Of a stretch of DNA of 64,000 nucleotides, positions 34,229-46,898 are shown one piece after another. The notes under the pieces were generated by a model, which was given only the letters and a program-made list of their open reading frames with translations, had not been told where the DNA came from and made no database searches. Origin of the DNA: Eucommia ulmoides (Eukaryota; Streptophyta; Magnoliopsida; Garryales; Eucommiaceae); assembly GCA_016647705.1 (NCBI GenBank), contig CM028330.1:35043534-35107533 (forward strand), read 5' to 3'. Position 1 is the stretch's first letter. Every line of letters begins with the position of its first letter. The position numbers and the translations under genes are program-made.

Positions 34229-36240
34229 TTATTGAGACTTTTCACGGGCTTTTGGATCGAGAAGGATAAGACCAAATATTTCTCCAGTTTTTCGGCCACC
34301 TTCTCTAGATGTAATTCAAACCGTCCATCGAGAACCTCCGAGTGCAAACAAATACCACCAATATCAATCATGGGTACTTCTTTCTCAACTTCCTCTGTGA
34401 AAATTAGATTGACGCCACTTCCTGAGGGGGTGTGTTCAGGTAGTGGATTCTGCTAAAAGTTTGGTGCACCAGTCTTAGGCTTTTTGGGAAATATGATGGC
34501 TATTGTCCATATGAACTCTCAGATCTTGTCTTTTAGCTAAAAGCACTACTCGATCGTATATCCGCTAGCTGTCGAGTGTTAGTCACAAAAAGCGTTCGAA
34601 GAAGCGGCTTTACTTCCAAGTTTAGCCTCGTAGGATGGAAGAGGTGTCAACATCTCCTACTTTAAACAATTTTGGTACAGCTTGAGGATTAAGATTGGAA
34701 GGTCTACTTTTTCTTTTTTTTCATTCCGAAAGTTCATCCCAATAGCACAAGGTGGAGAGCCTGGGTGGTATTAGGTTCTTGGCTTTAGAGTGTGGTTAGG
34801 AATTTGAGGTTGGGGGTTCTGGTTTGGCTTATATGTATGGTAAGTGAGTGTTTAGTAGGCTTGGGGATAGTATTGGGGAGTGTGGTTTTGGTAAGGGGAA
34901 GGTACGTTCTGATAGTAGCAGGGACGGCTTTGGGAATATGATTGGTTTCGGGGGTAATATTGGTTTTGGTATTTTTGAAGAAGATGGTCGCGGTATTGGT
35001 TGTTTTGGTTTGGGTAGTTTTGGGAATAAGAAGCTTAGGGGTTGTTTTGGTGAAAGGTTTGCCGGGTAGAAACGACGACGGCTACCTCGTTCTCTTTCTT
35101 CTTTGGTAGAATTGACCTCTTCGTTTGATCGGGCAAGGCTCCTTCGATCTTTCTGTTCCTTACTCCTTCTTCTTTCACCTTAGCTTGCTTGATTGCATTG
35201 CTAAAAGAAGCCATCGCTATGCTCGAACGACCCTGATAGAATGGCAGCTTCTGAATTGACTTGAATATCTCTAACTGGGCCTCTTTGCTCAGTCTATGGA
35301 CAACTTTGGCAACCATTTCCTTTCAACGAGCGGTATTCCTCCAAAAGCTATCATCATTTCTCTTCAATATCTAGTACAGGGTATTATAGTCTGGTGCAAC
35401 ATCCTTGTTGTAAACATACTACTCATAGATGTCCTCAACCAAATCCTCGAATGTTTTAATCTGCGACAGGTCCAGAATTATGTACCAGTTAAGGGCTAGT
35501 CCCTTCAACAATTAACGAAACATCTTTCAACAAAGATCTTCATTATAAGCATGGACTCTTTAATCCTCCTTGTAGATGTTGATATGCCATTCTGGGACGC
35601 CCGTACCTTCATATTTCGTGAATTCCAAGACTACAAATTTTTTCGAAAACACCACCCGGGGCGGTGCTGACAGCTCCTTGTATGTTGCTTTTTTGTATGG
35701 CTTCTCCCTTTTCAATTCTTTCACATTTTTCTCCAATTTCTCCATTTCTAGAACCCTAGCCGGAGAGGGTCCATTCTCTTTTTTCCTATTTTCGATTTCG
35801 ATGGTCGGGGCTGGTTGATTGGTATTCGGATTGTTTGGTGGAGCAACGACCTTATCCGGGTGAATGAGGATCTATGGTGCAGAGGGGGTCGGGTCTTCGG
35901 GTGAGGCTTGATAGACATGCCCTTGGCTGGAATATGCTAGCGCACCATAGGAGAAGGGATGAGGGCCCATATGAGGTCCATAGTAGACCTACACCAATAA
36001 GTTCGGGCTAGTAGGGTTCGAATTCGGTACTGAATTCTTTATCCCGGAACTGGAAGGTTTTTATTTGGTGATTCAGAATTGGGCAACATCCTGGGAGTTA
36101 CACTGGACGTGGGAACAAGCACTACTTGAGGTCGTTAGCTTAGTTCATTGAACTTCTCCATCAGCATATCAATAGTTTCTTGCATCTGAGTTATCTGGTC
36201 CGTGTGGAAAGATTTGGGATTGCCTTCAAATGACATCCTA
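34229..36240 (-). pseudogene. Element A gag remnant
   Basis: Minus-strand text at 35560-35745 (VVLEFTKYEGTGVPEWHIN) fits the Retrotrans_gag start pattern F.KYdGtgdP..Hl. Text at 35035-35316 (VVHRLSKEAQLEIFKSIQK region) continues gag after a frame break. A Pro-rich stretch of the kind common in Tat-type Gag lies at about 34830-35070, but no intact zinc knuckle was found. A glutamate/lysine-rich coil (35690-35745) precedes the gag core. Confidence 0.65.
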
Positions 36241-36793
36241 GAATGATTTTGGGCCCGACTACGAGTGAAGACCAGACTTAGGATGGGGGAACCAAAATTG
36301 CTTTTCTAGGTCCAATTTTCCTGTCTTATTCAGTTCTTAGAACAAGCCCATTTATTAGTGATCTTAGTAGCCTTAAAACCCATCTAAGTTCGAAGTTTTT
36401 AATTCCGATGATGACCAATCAAAACAAATAATGATTTATGAAAATTCTTTTGTAATTCTCATTGGTATTGAAAACTTCGAACTTGTTTGGTTTTTAGGAC
36501 TTCCTAAGACATCATCAATCCATCTAGTATAAAATCCCTTTCCACGTTTGGTATCATAAAATCCTGAGGAGACAATATGGATACAAGACAACCACACACG
36601 TGTCGAAGGGTTTACAACAATATAAGAGCCTGAGAGAAAAGAAAGGAAAAAAAAAAAAAAAAACATCACAACTTATTTACAAAATGGAAGAAAAAGATAA
36701 CAAAATAAAATTTAACATTCGGACATGGATTAGATGGATTTATTTTGACATATTAGGCTCAATCCTCTAAGTATCCCCAGCGGATTCGCCAAC
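36241..36793 (-). promoter_or_regulatory. Element A leader and primer binding site
   Basis: The - strand reads TTGGCGAATCCGCTGGGGA at about 36773-36792, immediately outside the 5' LTR that ends at 36794. This is the form of primer site used by many plant Tat-type elements. The leader contains an A run (36649-36663) and matches the leader of A0 at 16240-16820. Confidence 0.75.
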
Positions 36794-39578
36794 TGACGCG
36801 CCCCAATTTTTTGAAAGAAAAAAGAATATGAAATATCAATAGTGTAAAATAGAAGGGGTTTTTAAAGCACTCGTGTTCTCAAAAAAGTACTTAAGTCATT
36901 TTAGAAATAAGAGTCTCCACTTAGCATGGGTTTTAAAAGGTATGCTAGGTCACCAAATTTTTAGAAAAAAACAATTTAAAAGGGCTAAGTAAAGATTGAC
37001 TCCAAAAAATATGATTGTTAGGTGTAATTTACCTATCTACTTCTAAGCCGAATTTGGTAGTTTTCGAGTGTATTAGTAATATTTAATTGCATTTTTGTTA
37101 GTTTTTATGTAATTCAGGTGTAGGGACGCAAACAAGTGACAAACGAGCGAAACGGTGGAAAAACAGTAAAAAAACGATGAAAGAACAAGGTTTCAAGATC
37201 ATATGACCCACCGCTACGGCAATAAGAATGTAGAGAGGTGTTATTTCTGCCAAAGTCCCACCGCCGCAGCGCCAAGCCATCGCCGTGGCGGTAGAGATGC
37301 AGGATGCGTTGATAAGGCTTCACCGCCGCTATGGTCTGCCACCACCTTAGCAATGTGATGAACAGACTTACTCACCCCCGTAGCGTTGAGCTCTACACAG
37401 AGAAGAATATATTTTTAGATAATTTTGAAACCTTACACCTATAAAACCCTTTCTCCTACTTCCAAAAGATGACTCTCTTGGACGTCCCTAACATTAGGAC
37501 TTGGTCCTTAGCTATTCTTGAAGAGCTCAAAGAGGAGATTTATCATTCGGAGAAGAGGAAACACTAGCGGATCAATCATTAGCGACAGTGGACCACTCTA
37601 TTTTAAGATTTGATCTTTCTTTCTTTGTTTCTCTCTTCGTAACTTAATGTTTTATTGTGAATGGTGATGAATCCCTCTTGGTTTAATGTTTCAATGGCCA
37701 AGATCATGTTAGATTAGATAAATATTAGCTAGGGATTGTTGTAACTCATGTATATACTAGTTTAATGGAATAGATGTTTCTTTAACGATTGTTTGTCTAA
37801 ATCCGATTGTGGTTATCGCTCTCTTACAATTTTAATATGCTTATTAAGGAATTAGGGTTAGTTTTGAGAATGCGGGGTTTGAAACTCGGGAAAGGTAACC
37901 CCGGATTCGAACTAGGGTAAACACAACGCAACGATCCAATAACCCGGGAGGGAGTTGGAGAGTGTGCAATCCATGAGGTTAGGTTAAGACTCACGTGACT
38001 ATGTGTCCGAAAAGACGTTCGAGGAGAACTTCGGCGTTAACGCGAAGTCATGTATTCATTCACTAAATACTCGGGAGAGGGAGTGAATGAGTTTTAGATA
38101 CCGAGATTGTCAGATATGATAAAAACCGTTATTATTAACTAAATGAAATCAAACATGTATTAAGTGAATAGAATCAATCTCTAGGTAATCAACTTAGTTA
38201 GGATTAACCCACTAATTGTAGTTTAACTTTGTTTTAATTAGTTTAATTTTAAATAACTCTTTCACCGTCAGGATAATATAAGACTATGCAAATTGCGGTA
38301 TTCAATTATTCACACCGTCCCTGTGGAACGATATCCGATCTTAAAGATCTACTATATTAAAACTTGATCTCGTATACTTGCGAGTAGTTAATACGTGAGC
38401 ATGTAAAAACCTCGTCGTACAATGGTCAAACCAAATATTTATTTAAGAGTTCGGGGGTCGGTTACACTCAAGGAAGGTGTTAGGCACCCCAAGACGCCCA
38501 TCCAAAAATGGTACCTTATATCAAATTAAATTCAATTAATTTAGTCCAAAGTTTTTATTTTATTTTATTTTGAAATCCTTTCATTCTTATGAAATATTTT
38601 TGGTATTTTCAAAAATAAGATGGGATATGTTTTTTTTATTTTTAGGAATGTTCCCCCAGTATAATCTCTTATCGAATATTAAGGATTCGGTAAGGATGGT
38701 CCCGAAGGGTTAGTTTTACCGAGAGATTACTTTGATTTAAATGGAAAACTAAAATATGTGAAAAAGTATGAAGGTATGAATGTGAATGTAAATGATAATA
38801 TTAAACTAAAGTAATATAATGTTTTATTTAATGCAAAAGTGTATGCAATTACCTAAAATCAACTTACATTATTTTTATGCAAGAATAATTCTAATTTAAA
38901 CTTGCCAATGAAAATTGTATGAGTACGTGAATAAATCAGGAAAACTACATGAATTAATATGATTATATGTGGCAATGATTTAGTTATCTAATATATATGA
39001 AAAATGCAAGTGGTGTATGTGTCATAACTAAATGAGAAAAAGCGGCATGAATTATGAAATTTAAAAGAACCTATATGTGATGAAATATAAAAAAAAATAT
39101 AAGTAGTGAAAGTGTCCTAAACATGCCATTAAATGGTACAAGAAATAAATATGGATTATGAAATCTAAAAGAATCTATATGTAATGAAATGTAAAAAACA
39201 AAAAGTGTAAGTGGTAAAAGTGACGTAAACATGCCGTTTAAATTATGCAAATGATGTTTATTTTAAGTTTACCTAATTAATTCAAGGAAATCACAATTTG
39301 AAATTCCCTCAAATTCTATGGAGATGAGAATCAACAGAATATCATGGAAATAAAATTTGTCAAAATTAATCTTTCCAACACTTAGGCGGAATCCCACAAA
39401 ACGGTTTATCTAGGGAAGAGGTTTCTTAAAACCTATCGTTTCTAAATTCCACTCTACTTGGGGAACTGAAATGAGGTCATGAAAAACTCTCCCACGATTT
39501 ATCAACTTGTCGAATTCATCCTAAGGTTTGTAAATACTAATTCTTACAAACTAAGGTTTTATTATTTTTCTTGTTTTT

Positions 39579-39627
<49 letters not shown>

Positions 39628-40859
39628 TCTTTTAGGGTTTTTATAAGAAATAAAATAAAGTAAAGAAAATAAAAAGAAAGAAAAATAGAAAAATAAAAAA
39701 TTAAACATCCTTCACTTAACGCTCGGGGACTAAATTTAAGCACGATAAACTCATCCCGGCGCTTTCATCGGATCATCAGACAACTTCTTTTTTAGTTTTT
39801 TTTTTTATATGAATTGTAATAAATAAAAAAGAATTAAAAAAAATGAGATATGGGTGTCCTTGTCTAACGCTCAAAGGTTTAGATTAAGAATGAGGAACCT
39901 CAACTCGACGTTTTTATTGAGTCATCGGACAATTACAAAAAAAAATAAAAATAAAAAAAAAAAAAAAATAAAATAAAAAATTGCGAGAACCAAAAGAATT
40001 AAAAATCAGAAAACATACCTATTCTAACCAAGATTCCCAATGCTCAGGTTTTTTTATCTCTCGCAAACGGCTTCCCAAAAGGGCTTTCACTAAGAATCAC
40101 TCTCCAAGATATTTTTTCTCCCAATTTTTTAATGAATAAACTAGGAGGAGGGTAGTCCTATTTATAAAAAAATATCGGGCGTGAAAAATACTTAGGAAAT
40201 CCTAAAAACTAAGTTTGGCAGTCTAAAACCGAGTCTAAGTTAGACTGGGAATGCGAAAAATTAGAAAATAAGCCAAAAGGAAGGTTTTGGATGAAACCAC
40301 GTGTCCATCTGTTGCTGCCGCAAGAGCTGCCACGTGGGAGCCGTCTACGGTCTAATCTTTGACTGCCTATAAATGGTGGGCCCTTCCCCAAGGCCCTTTT
40401 TTCTCTTTCTCATAGCTGATAAGTGGGTCAGCCCCTTCTCTTTCTTTTTCTTTCCTTTTCCCTCTTTCCTCTCTTTCTCCTATCTCACGTGGCTGACTTG
40501 TGCCCCCTACCCCATTTATTATCTCTCTCACTCCCACCGAGTCTCACTATTTTATTTGCTCTTTCTTTTTTCGTTCTCTCTCTCCTCTCATTCTCTCTCT
40601 TCCTTCTCTCTCTCTCCTCTATGATTTCTATCTCACTCTCCCTATTTCCTTATTTATTTTTCTCTCTTCCCTAATTTCCTTATTTTCTATTTTTCTCCTT
40701 TTTAATTTTCAGTTTTCTTTTCTCCTCTTTAATTTTCTATTTCCTTATCCTTTCTCCTATTTTTATATTTTGTGTTTTTCTAAAAATGAGATAAAAATAA
40801 TTTTAAAGAGTAAAAGTTAAATTAAAATTTTGCGAGATGATCAAAATGCCGTGTCTACA
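36794..40859 (-). repeat. Element A, 5' LTR (right), with nested solo LTR
   Basis: It starts TGACGCGCCCC and ends ATGCCGTGTCTACA, matching 22765-27394. The outer pentamers AATTT at 22760-22764 and 40860-40864 are identical, so the ends of element A are exact. The 4.07 kb include a C-family solo LTR at 37016-38421. A 45-base T run lies at 39582-39626 and pyrimidine-rich DNA at 40430-40780. A - strand TATA motif (TATAAATAGG) lies near 40157-40166. Confidence 0.9.
37016..38421 (+). mobile_element. C-family solo LTR inside the element A LTR
   Basis: It starts TGTTAGGTGTAATTTACC and ends CGTCGTACA. Flanking pentamers ATGAT and ATGGT agree at 4 of 5 positions, and the host LTR text continues across them (compare 22967-23010). 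The interior carries the CCCTGTGGAACGATATC and ACTTGCGAGTA strings shared in reverse by the LTRs at 46899 and 49658. The strings CACCGCCGCAG and CGCCGTGGCGG near 37258-37290 form a GC-rich short-repeat island. Confidence 0.85.
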
Positions 40860-42259
40860 AATTTAAATTGTGATAACAAAAAATGATGAAAATAATTAAT
40901 ACTGAAAGAGGAGAAACATGCCTGTCCTAGCAAAGATTCTCGACGCATGCATTTCTCTTTCTCTCTCAAATGCAGCTTTCTGAATGCATTTTCTTTGAGA
41001 ATCGCTTCTTAGGAGAATTCTCTCCGAATTTCTAAGTGCCTAAACTAGGAGAATGGGGGTTCTATTTATAGAAAAATATAAGGAATGAAAAAAATACTAA
41101 AAACCTTGATTGGTCTCCCAACCCTAGAGTTTGTTTGGCAAAGAAAAAGAAAAAAACGAAAAAGGGAGATTTTGTGTGCCCCTTCCACGCGAGCCTTTTT
41201 TGTCCTTTTCTAGGTGTCCGTGCGATGCGTGAACGCCAAACCACTACTCCTCTCTTCTTTTCTTATTTTTTGTCTTCTTCGGCAGGCCCACTTCTCTTTC
41301 TTGTTCTCTTTCTCTCTCACGTCTCTCTCTCTCGTTTCCTCATTTTTTTTGTTTTCTTTTTTCTTGTTTTTGATTTTTCTTTGTTTTTCCTTTTACATTT
41401 CTTATACTATTTTTCCTTTTTCCTCATTTTTTTTTGCCCATTTTGTTCCCATTTTTCCCTTTGTTATCTCTCTCTCTCTCCTTTCCTTGTTTATTTTTAT
41501 TTTTTGTTATCATCTTACTATTTTTAGGACACTTTTCACCACCTTTGCTTTTCATTTTTTTGGTTATTATACATGTTATTTAGACTCCATAATTCATGCC
41601 GTCAAACATGCCATTTATTAGGTTAGAAATTTTCAATTCAGTATGTCATTTAGAATTGGTCAATTAGAAAAAATCATATCATCTTAGTATTTTATTATTG
41701 TTTAGCCATTTAATTAATGCAAGTGCACCACCTGGACCTTTCATATTATTCTTATTTTCGTCTCTTTTGCATTCACTTCACCCACGCACTTTAACATCAT
41801 TTAGGACATATGAAAAATCATTGTTATGTTATTTTTTTAAATCACTTTACTTTTAAAGTCATTTTAAGAGTCCAAAATAAATGATTTATACCCTTGATAG
41901 TTGATTTTTGCTATCGTAGTTTTTTCTTGATAGACATTTGGTGACAAAAAAATAATAATAATAAAAATTCTCCTGCTCACTAATCTTTTAAGAACTTATT
42001 TAATCATTAATTTTTCTTGTTGTATTATATTGTTAATTTTTCTTGTTGTATTATATTGTCACCTTCCTATTATGATGTTTTTAATGTGGTTTTTATCTTT
42101 TTTGTAGAATTCTATTGTCATCTTTATATTAGTGCATTTTTACTAATGGATGAATTACATACTTTGAATTGATAAAAACTAAGTATAGATTGTATTGGCA
42201 GTTAAAACGGAATTATGCAATTTAGGATTCAATTGTACATTTCGGTATTTTATGGATGG
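40860..42259 (-). repeat. A0 LTR, segment 3, then unassigned DNA
   Basis: After the AATTT duplication the A-family LTR resumes: the text near 40910-41060 (CATGCCTGTCCTAGC, GAGAATTCTCTCC, CTATTTATAGAAAAATATA) matches 40014-40175 of the element A LTR. A pyrimidine-rich block follows (41160-41520). The right end of the A0 LTR could not be fixed. Beyond about 41530 the DNA is AT-rich with no recognised gene until element D at 42260. Confidence 0.55.
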
Positions 42260-43200
42260 TGTTGACGTCAAAAATTGATTAACGTCCCCAATTGGTCCAG
42301 TCAGAGAGACACGTGCACTTTCCTTGTTGAGGTGGAGGTAGATGAGTCCTGAATTTAGTTCTTTTTAGTCAATCTGTTCAAAGGTATCCGAGATCCGAGG
42401 TTCGTTGCACGTCTAATCTAAGCTAAGCTCAAAGCTTATACCTACACAAGGATCCACCGGGGTATTGCTCGGTGAAGCCCCTCCAGCGTAAGAGTTAGAG
42501 CTCAGAGGGAAAAGGCAATTAATATGCTTCAGGGAGGTAGCTGAGTATTACCTTTGGGCATTGAATGCCCTTCCTTTTACAGGCGAGGAGGGTGATTAGC
42601 TCCTCGAAATCAGGGGGCCTAAGCTCGATTAATTACCGTAACTCGGCGTATGAAGGGATTAGGCTCTTGGGCCTTGGCTTTCTGGCCTTTTGAGGAGAAG
42701 CCCATGGGGCCCTATATGGATGAGGAAAGACGACCTAATCCATGTCGCTAAGAAGAATTCCTTCTATCTTTTGAATTGGAGAATAGTCATCCCAGCTCTA
42801 CCCGGTATCCCGAGCCGAGGAGGGGATAAATCGCACACGAGCCTGCCAAATTGGATTGTCGACCTAGAAAAGTGGTTCTTTGGTGAGATGCCGGCTTGGG
42901 GATTATCGTCTTAAGGGACGACCGAACAGGGGATATCCGATCCGAGAACAACCAGGGGGTTTGATGGTCTGAGGCCGATAACTTGATCTGGTAAGGGTAG
43001 ACCCAGCTTGGCAGGGATGTTCAATCCAACAATGCCTGTGGTCCCTTTCTCAGTCGTGGCTAATTAAAGGACATATGGGGCCTCTGACTGGCGATGTCTT
43101 CAAGAACCCTCCCAAGACAGCTAGGTCCCATTCAGGGTCTCTGTACATGTGGCAGTCTTCAAAAGAAGAAATCAATGGTGACCGAATTTTACACTCATCA
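42260..43200 (-). repeat. Element D, 3' LTR (left)
   Basis: It starts TGTTGACGTCAAAAATTG and ends GACCGAATTTTACACTCATCA. It pairs with 56734-57694 in the same order with many substitutions and small indels. The - strand purine tract TGGGGGAAAAC abuts the right edge (43201 on), showing that the element is transcribed on - and that this is its 3' LTR. Flanking pentamers GATGG (left) and GTAGG (right of the other LTR) agree at only 3 of 5 positions. Confidence 0.85.
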
Positions 43201-43582
43201 GTTTTCCCCCAGGCCCTAGTGTTGAGAAAGGACACGGGATGTTGGGGGCTCTACTCTGCTTTGCTTTTGTCCTCCATGGGCCATTTATTCACTCAGGAGA
43301 AGATACTTATTCGGAACATTCTGAATGGTTGTTAAAAAGTTGAATAGCTGGTCAGGAGGTCCTGTCGACTAGGGAAGTCTGTCAGCCTAAGAGAAGCGAT
43401 CCGACTCGAAGAGACCCAATCATCATCAAAAAATCCATCTGACCCGTATCACGTAGCTTCTGGGAGACACTTCGTCACTGGCCGTCGGATAAGTGACACG
43501 TGGCCTCTTCTCTTTGACGGGCACGGTGGTCGAGGTACTGAGAGTCTTTGGATGCGACGACCGTTCAGTAGGATAACACCCC

Positions 43583-43590
43583 TATAAATA
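43583..43590 (+). promoter_or_regulatory. TATA box of the antisense gene in element D
   Basis: TATAAATA on + lies about 90 bases before the ATG at 43680 that opens a serine-rich frame, and 383 bases inside the 3' LTR edge. A pyrimidine/CA-rich start-site context follows. Spacing suits a plant RNA polymerase II promoter directing transcription opposite to the element's own gag-pol. Confidence 0.6.
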
Positions 43591-44814
43591 GAAGGTTATT
43601 CTATGCTCATTTTCACACTTAATAGATTTTTGGGCACCCTTCCCCTACTCGGCAACGGTAGGCCTTCCTTTGCACTGTCATGTCTTTATTTTCATTCTCT
43701 TTTTATCCTTCGTTTTCTAGGTCCAGCCTGAGATCGGAGTCCATTCCTTCTAATCGAACTCTGTCGGTCTCACCACACCAGCGGATTGAGCCCAACTCAG
43801 GTCCAATGAGGGTTTCGTCGCGCAGCTTAGCGGACCGGCTGCGACGGTCCAATAGTGTAGTTCAATCCTCTTCAGTTACTATGACCAGAACAATCGATCT
43901 TCCTGATAAGAGGGGGGGGCGAGCTCTTCTCAGGACCTTCTTGCCAAGCTCAGTGTAAATACCTCTATAATGGAGATCCTAGAAGCCCTTCCACAGCCCT
44001 AGGTGACCCGGAGCGATGCCGTCCCTCCAAATAGTCTGATCTAGAGGATAAAGTCCATTGTGACTGAGCAAGAGCTTAGTGATGCTCAGAGTGAATGCAC
44101 CTTTTCTAGCTCGGTGAGTGTCTAACTTACCCAAGCCGATGAAAGGGCATGCGCACCCCCGTTGGGCTTCATCACTGTCTACTTAGGTTAAATCAATGCT
44201 GGTCTAAGATTTTCCCTCTATTGGTGGGTCAAGGTCGTCTGCTCGGAGTTCGGGTTGTGTCTATCACAACTCACTCCAAATAGTATGAGGGAAGTCGTGG
44301 CCTCCTTCGTTATTTTTTGTGCAGAAGGAATCGAGCCATCTATTGAGCTCTTCTAAACTTTATTCTTTGCTAAATTGCTGCCTCAGGGTAAAGGTTGGTG
44401 CTACCTCGCCTCCAAGCGATAGTTTCTCTTTGGCCTGGAATCGTCGATCGAGGGCTTGAAACCCAAATTGTTTTACCTAGGGAGAGCAGTTGGGAGTTCA
44501 ACCCGTAAGAGGAGAGGGTTAACCCTATTCAGATGAATTGGGGAACAGTCGATAAGATCGTGTACTGAGCATTGGGGGGGGTCTTCTAAAATATAATATT
44601 TTTGGCATTTTCTTTTGGTTTGTTGCAAAACCCGAGAAGAGGACAAAGAAAACGAAGGCTGGCCTAAGCCCCAGAATTTCTGAACAGAGAGACATCATCG
44701 TTAGCATGGTTTTCACTGACGTGAGGGAACTTATCAAGCTAACTCTATACGACCTTCACTTTTACTGAGCACCGTTACTGCCTCCTTCCGTGACCGACCC
44801 CAAATCCAAGAACG

Positions 44815-44907
44815 GTAAGTCCTCATCTTTGCTCAGTCAAATTTCTATAATTGAACTCTTTTTCAATGTTTGATGATGGTTGTTGGTTAGTTATCTTTCT
44901 TGGGCAG
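44815..44907 (+). other. Intron 1 of the antisense gene
   Basis: It has GTAAGT donor and TTGGGCAG acceptor, is 93 bases long and T-rich. Joining 44814 to 44908 restores one frame (an Ala codon split 1/2, then Met-Asp-Lys-Ala). Its presence on + is direct evidence that the gene evolved under plus-strand transcription. Confidence 0.75.
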
Positions 44908-45407
44908 CGATGGATAAGGCTGCCCTCAAGAAGCTTATGAATCAATGGCTAGTCAATGAAGCACAAGAGAAAAGGCAGGGGTCTTAGCCCGAGGCTGCCC
45001 TCACTACTAAGGAGAGAAAGCTCATTGTTTCCTAGACAACGCCATTCTAGACCCCTATCTGGGCTGGGACCCTGAGGAGGGAATCCTCTCACTGCCCAAG
45101 CTCTGTCTCCCCTATACAAATCATTGGTGTGGACCTACAGGACCACTAAGCGAAGGGAAAGATGAGGGTGGTTCACGTGGAGGCCGAGCAAGGGTCTAAG
45201 CACACAAGGACGAAAATCGCTCCTCAGTTCAACTCGACCACAGCACCGGGCTTCTTCTCGATACCAGACACATGCCGACTCCTTGATAAGAGGATTATGG
45301 AGTTCTTAGAGCTGATGCCGAGCTTCATCCACCGCATTACCCCTCCTGAGGACCTCCAAAGAAATGACGTCAAGCTCATCATAGAGCTCTATAAGGACGC
45401 GATGTCG

Positions 45408-45479
45408 GTAAGTCCCTTGTCAATTATCTTCCTTTCTTGATTTTTTCAAAGTTCTCATTATTAATCGTTCTCTGTGCAG
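45408..45479 (+). other. Intron 2 of the antisense gene
   Basis: It has GTAAGT donor and CTCTGTGCAG acceptor, is 72 bases long and T-rich. The junction is in phase 0 (..KDAMS joined to TLFKVSA..). Confidence 0.75.
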
Positions 45480-46110
45480 ACACTTTTCAAGGTGTCCGCA
45501 GTGGGGATACGCCTCTACTAGGCTAATGAGTGAGAAAAGGCCTTGACCTAGGAGAAGTCTAACATGATTACTAGCCTGAAAGACTTTCAGGAGAATATGA
45601 AGAAGTTCAGCGCCATTGAGGGCAATCTCCGGGTTCAGGTAGACTAGTTGACCAGTGACAATGAGCAACTCACCTCTAAGATTAGTAAGTTGAAGGCCGA
45701 CTTATCTAAGGTAAGGTATCGGCTCCAGGCCACGGAGGAGCAGCAAGGATAAGTCATTACTCGGGTCGAGCAGGAGGCCGTTGATAAGTGGTAGGGGCAA
45801 CGAAGAATTCAGAAAGTTGAATCTTAAAATTGGCACCAAGGTGATGGTCGATGGCTTTAACGCTGCCATTCGATTTATCCGCTGCCAATATCTCTCTTAC
45901 CCTTATTAGAAGATCGAGATGGAGTTGTTCAACTCCAAAGAATAAGAAGAGGCGAACATAAGCACAGAGAGAAGGGCAAGGCCGATAGTACTGGGGACAG
46001 GTCGAATGAGCTTTATGATAATGAGGCCGAGTACTCAAGGGAGCAGTAGGGGCTCTCTTTCTTGGTAGAGGAGAACACCTATGCCCTACTCAACTAGGGG
46101 CGAGGTACGC

Positions 46111-46898
46111 TTGTTCTCGTCCTAGCCCAGAAGTTTTTGAAAACTTTGTAGTTTTTCTTCTTTTTATTATATTTTTTTTTCTTTTTGTTTCTCTGCCTGG
46201 AACGGGCCCTTTGTAATAGGCAAGAACCCCATAATTGAACACCCAATATTTTGAATGGTAAAATGAAATACACCTCTTCAGTTTGGTGAAATTCTTGAAA
46301 TTGAATTTTTTTTTCTTTTTTTACTTGTCTTCTTGAATATCTTCAAGACAGGTTGGGTTTCCCACCCCAGTTCAGGTCAGTGGAGTTTAGCTCAGTGTTT
46401 GAGTTCATCATGATCCTTGAGCTCAACTCAACACCTAATCTCAGAAGGGTGCCTGAGCTCGGCATGGTCTTCTAACCCAGCACGAGTTTTTTCATAAACT
46501 TTGAACCTTTTTGGCCATTTTTGTCTTTCATTTGAGTGGGATCCCTAGAAGTATTCCACTACTTCAATTTGTACAGTTGGGCTCTATTCGGTGCTCGAGC
46601 ATGGTGAGAGTCAACCCAGGTCGTTGGACCAAATTCTTATCCCACGGTCTTCATGTCGAAGCTCTACCTGGTCACAAAGCTCGGTGGTACGAAGCCCTAT
46701 TCGACCAATTCCCATAACTTGGAGATTTTCATGTCTCCTTTCATTTAGGGTCAGACGTTTCATTAGGGGTATTCTCTTACTCTAATGCTGTACACAATTT
46801 TTAAGGTATCCTAAGCTCGGCAGGTTGTATGAGGTCGGCATGATGCCTGCATGTGTTCTTGATTTATAAAGCCCTCAAGCTTGGCGAGATTTGACAAT
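46111..46898 (+). other. 3' region of the antisense gene / 3' interior of element D
   Basis: No coding domain is recognised. The stretch contains T-rich low-complexity DNA and scattered copies of words such as GAGCTCGGCATG, AGCTCGGC and GCTCAACTCA between about 46380 and 46890. This suggests a decayed repeat array between pol and the 3' LTR. It ends at a solo LTR insertion. Confidence 0.45.

Larger units (their letters stand above)
43680..46110 (+). pseudogene. Spliced antisense gene of element D (Transposase_28-like plus coiled coil)
   Basis: This gene runs opposite to the gag-pol of its host element. The first frame, from ATG 43680, is serine-rich (92 codons). After a frame change, text from about 43930 to 44814 carries the 'putative gypsy-type transposon' domain: DERACAPPLGFITVYLG, then WWVKVVCSEFGLCLSQLTPN and VVASFVIFCAEG. 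Two canonical introns follow, 44815-44907 (GTAAGT...GGGCAG) and 45408-45479 (GTAAGT...GTGCAG), and the frame stays continuous across both. After the second comes a heptad-like coiled coil (about 45560-45770, e.g. EGNLRVQV, SKISKLKADLSKV). Function is unknown; similar antisense ORFs are known in Tat-type elements such as maize Grande. In-frame stops are mostly TAG/TAA where CAG/CAA is expected. Confidence 0.75.

Noticed and set aside
34848..35069. Gly-rich plus-strand frame resembling a glycine-rich protein
   Set aside because: It is the antisense shadow of a Pro-rich Gag segment of element A read on -.
40373..40820. Several overlapping Ser/Leu/Phe-rich frames that resemble membrane proteins
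   Set aside because: They come from a pyrimidine-rich low-complexity tract inside the A-family LTR and recur only as LTR sequence.
41135..41621. 130- and 135-codon Phe/Leu-rich frames
   Set aside because: Same cause: a T/C-rich tract in the A0 LTR segment.
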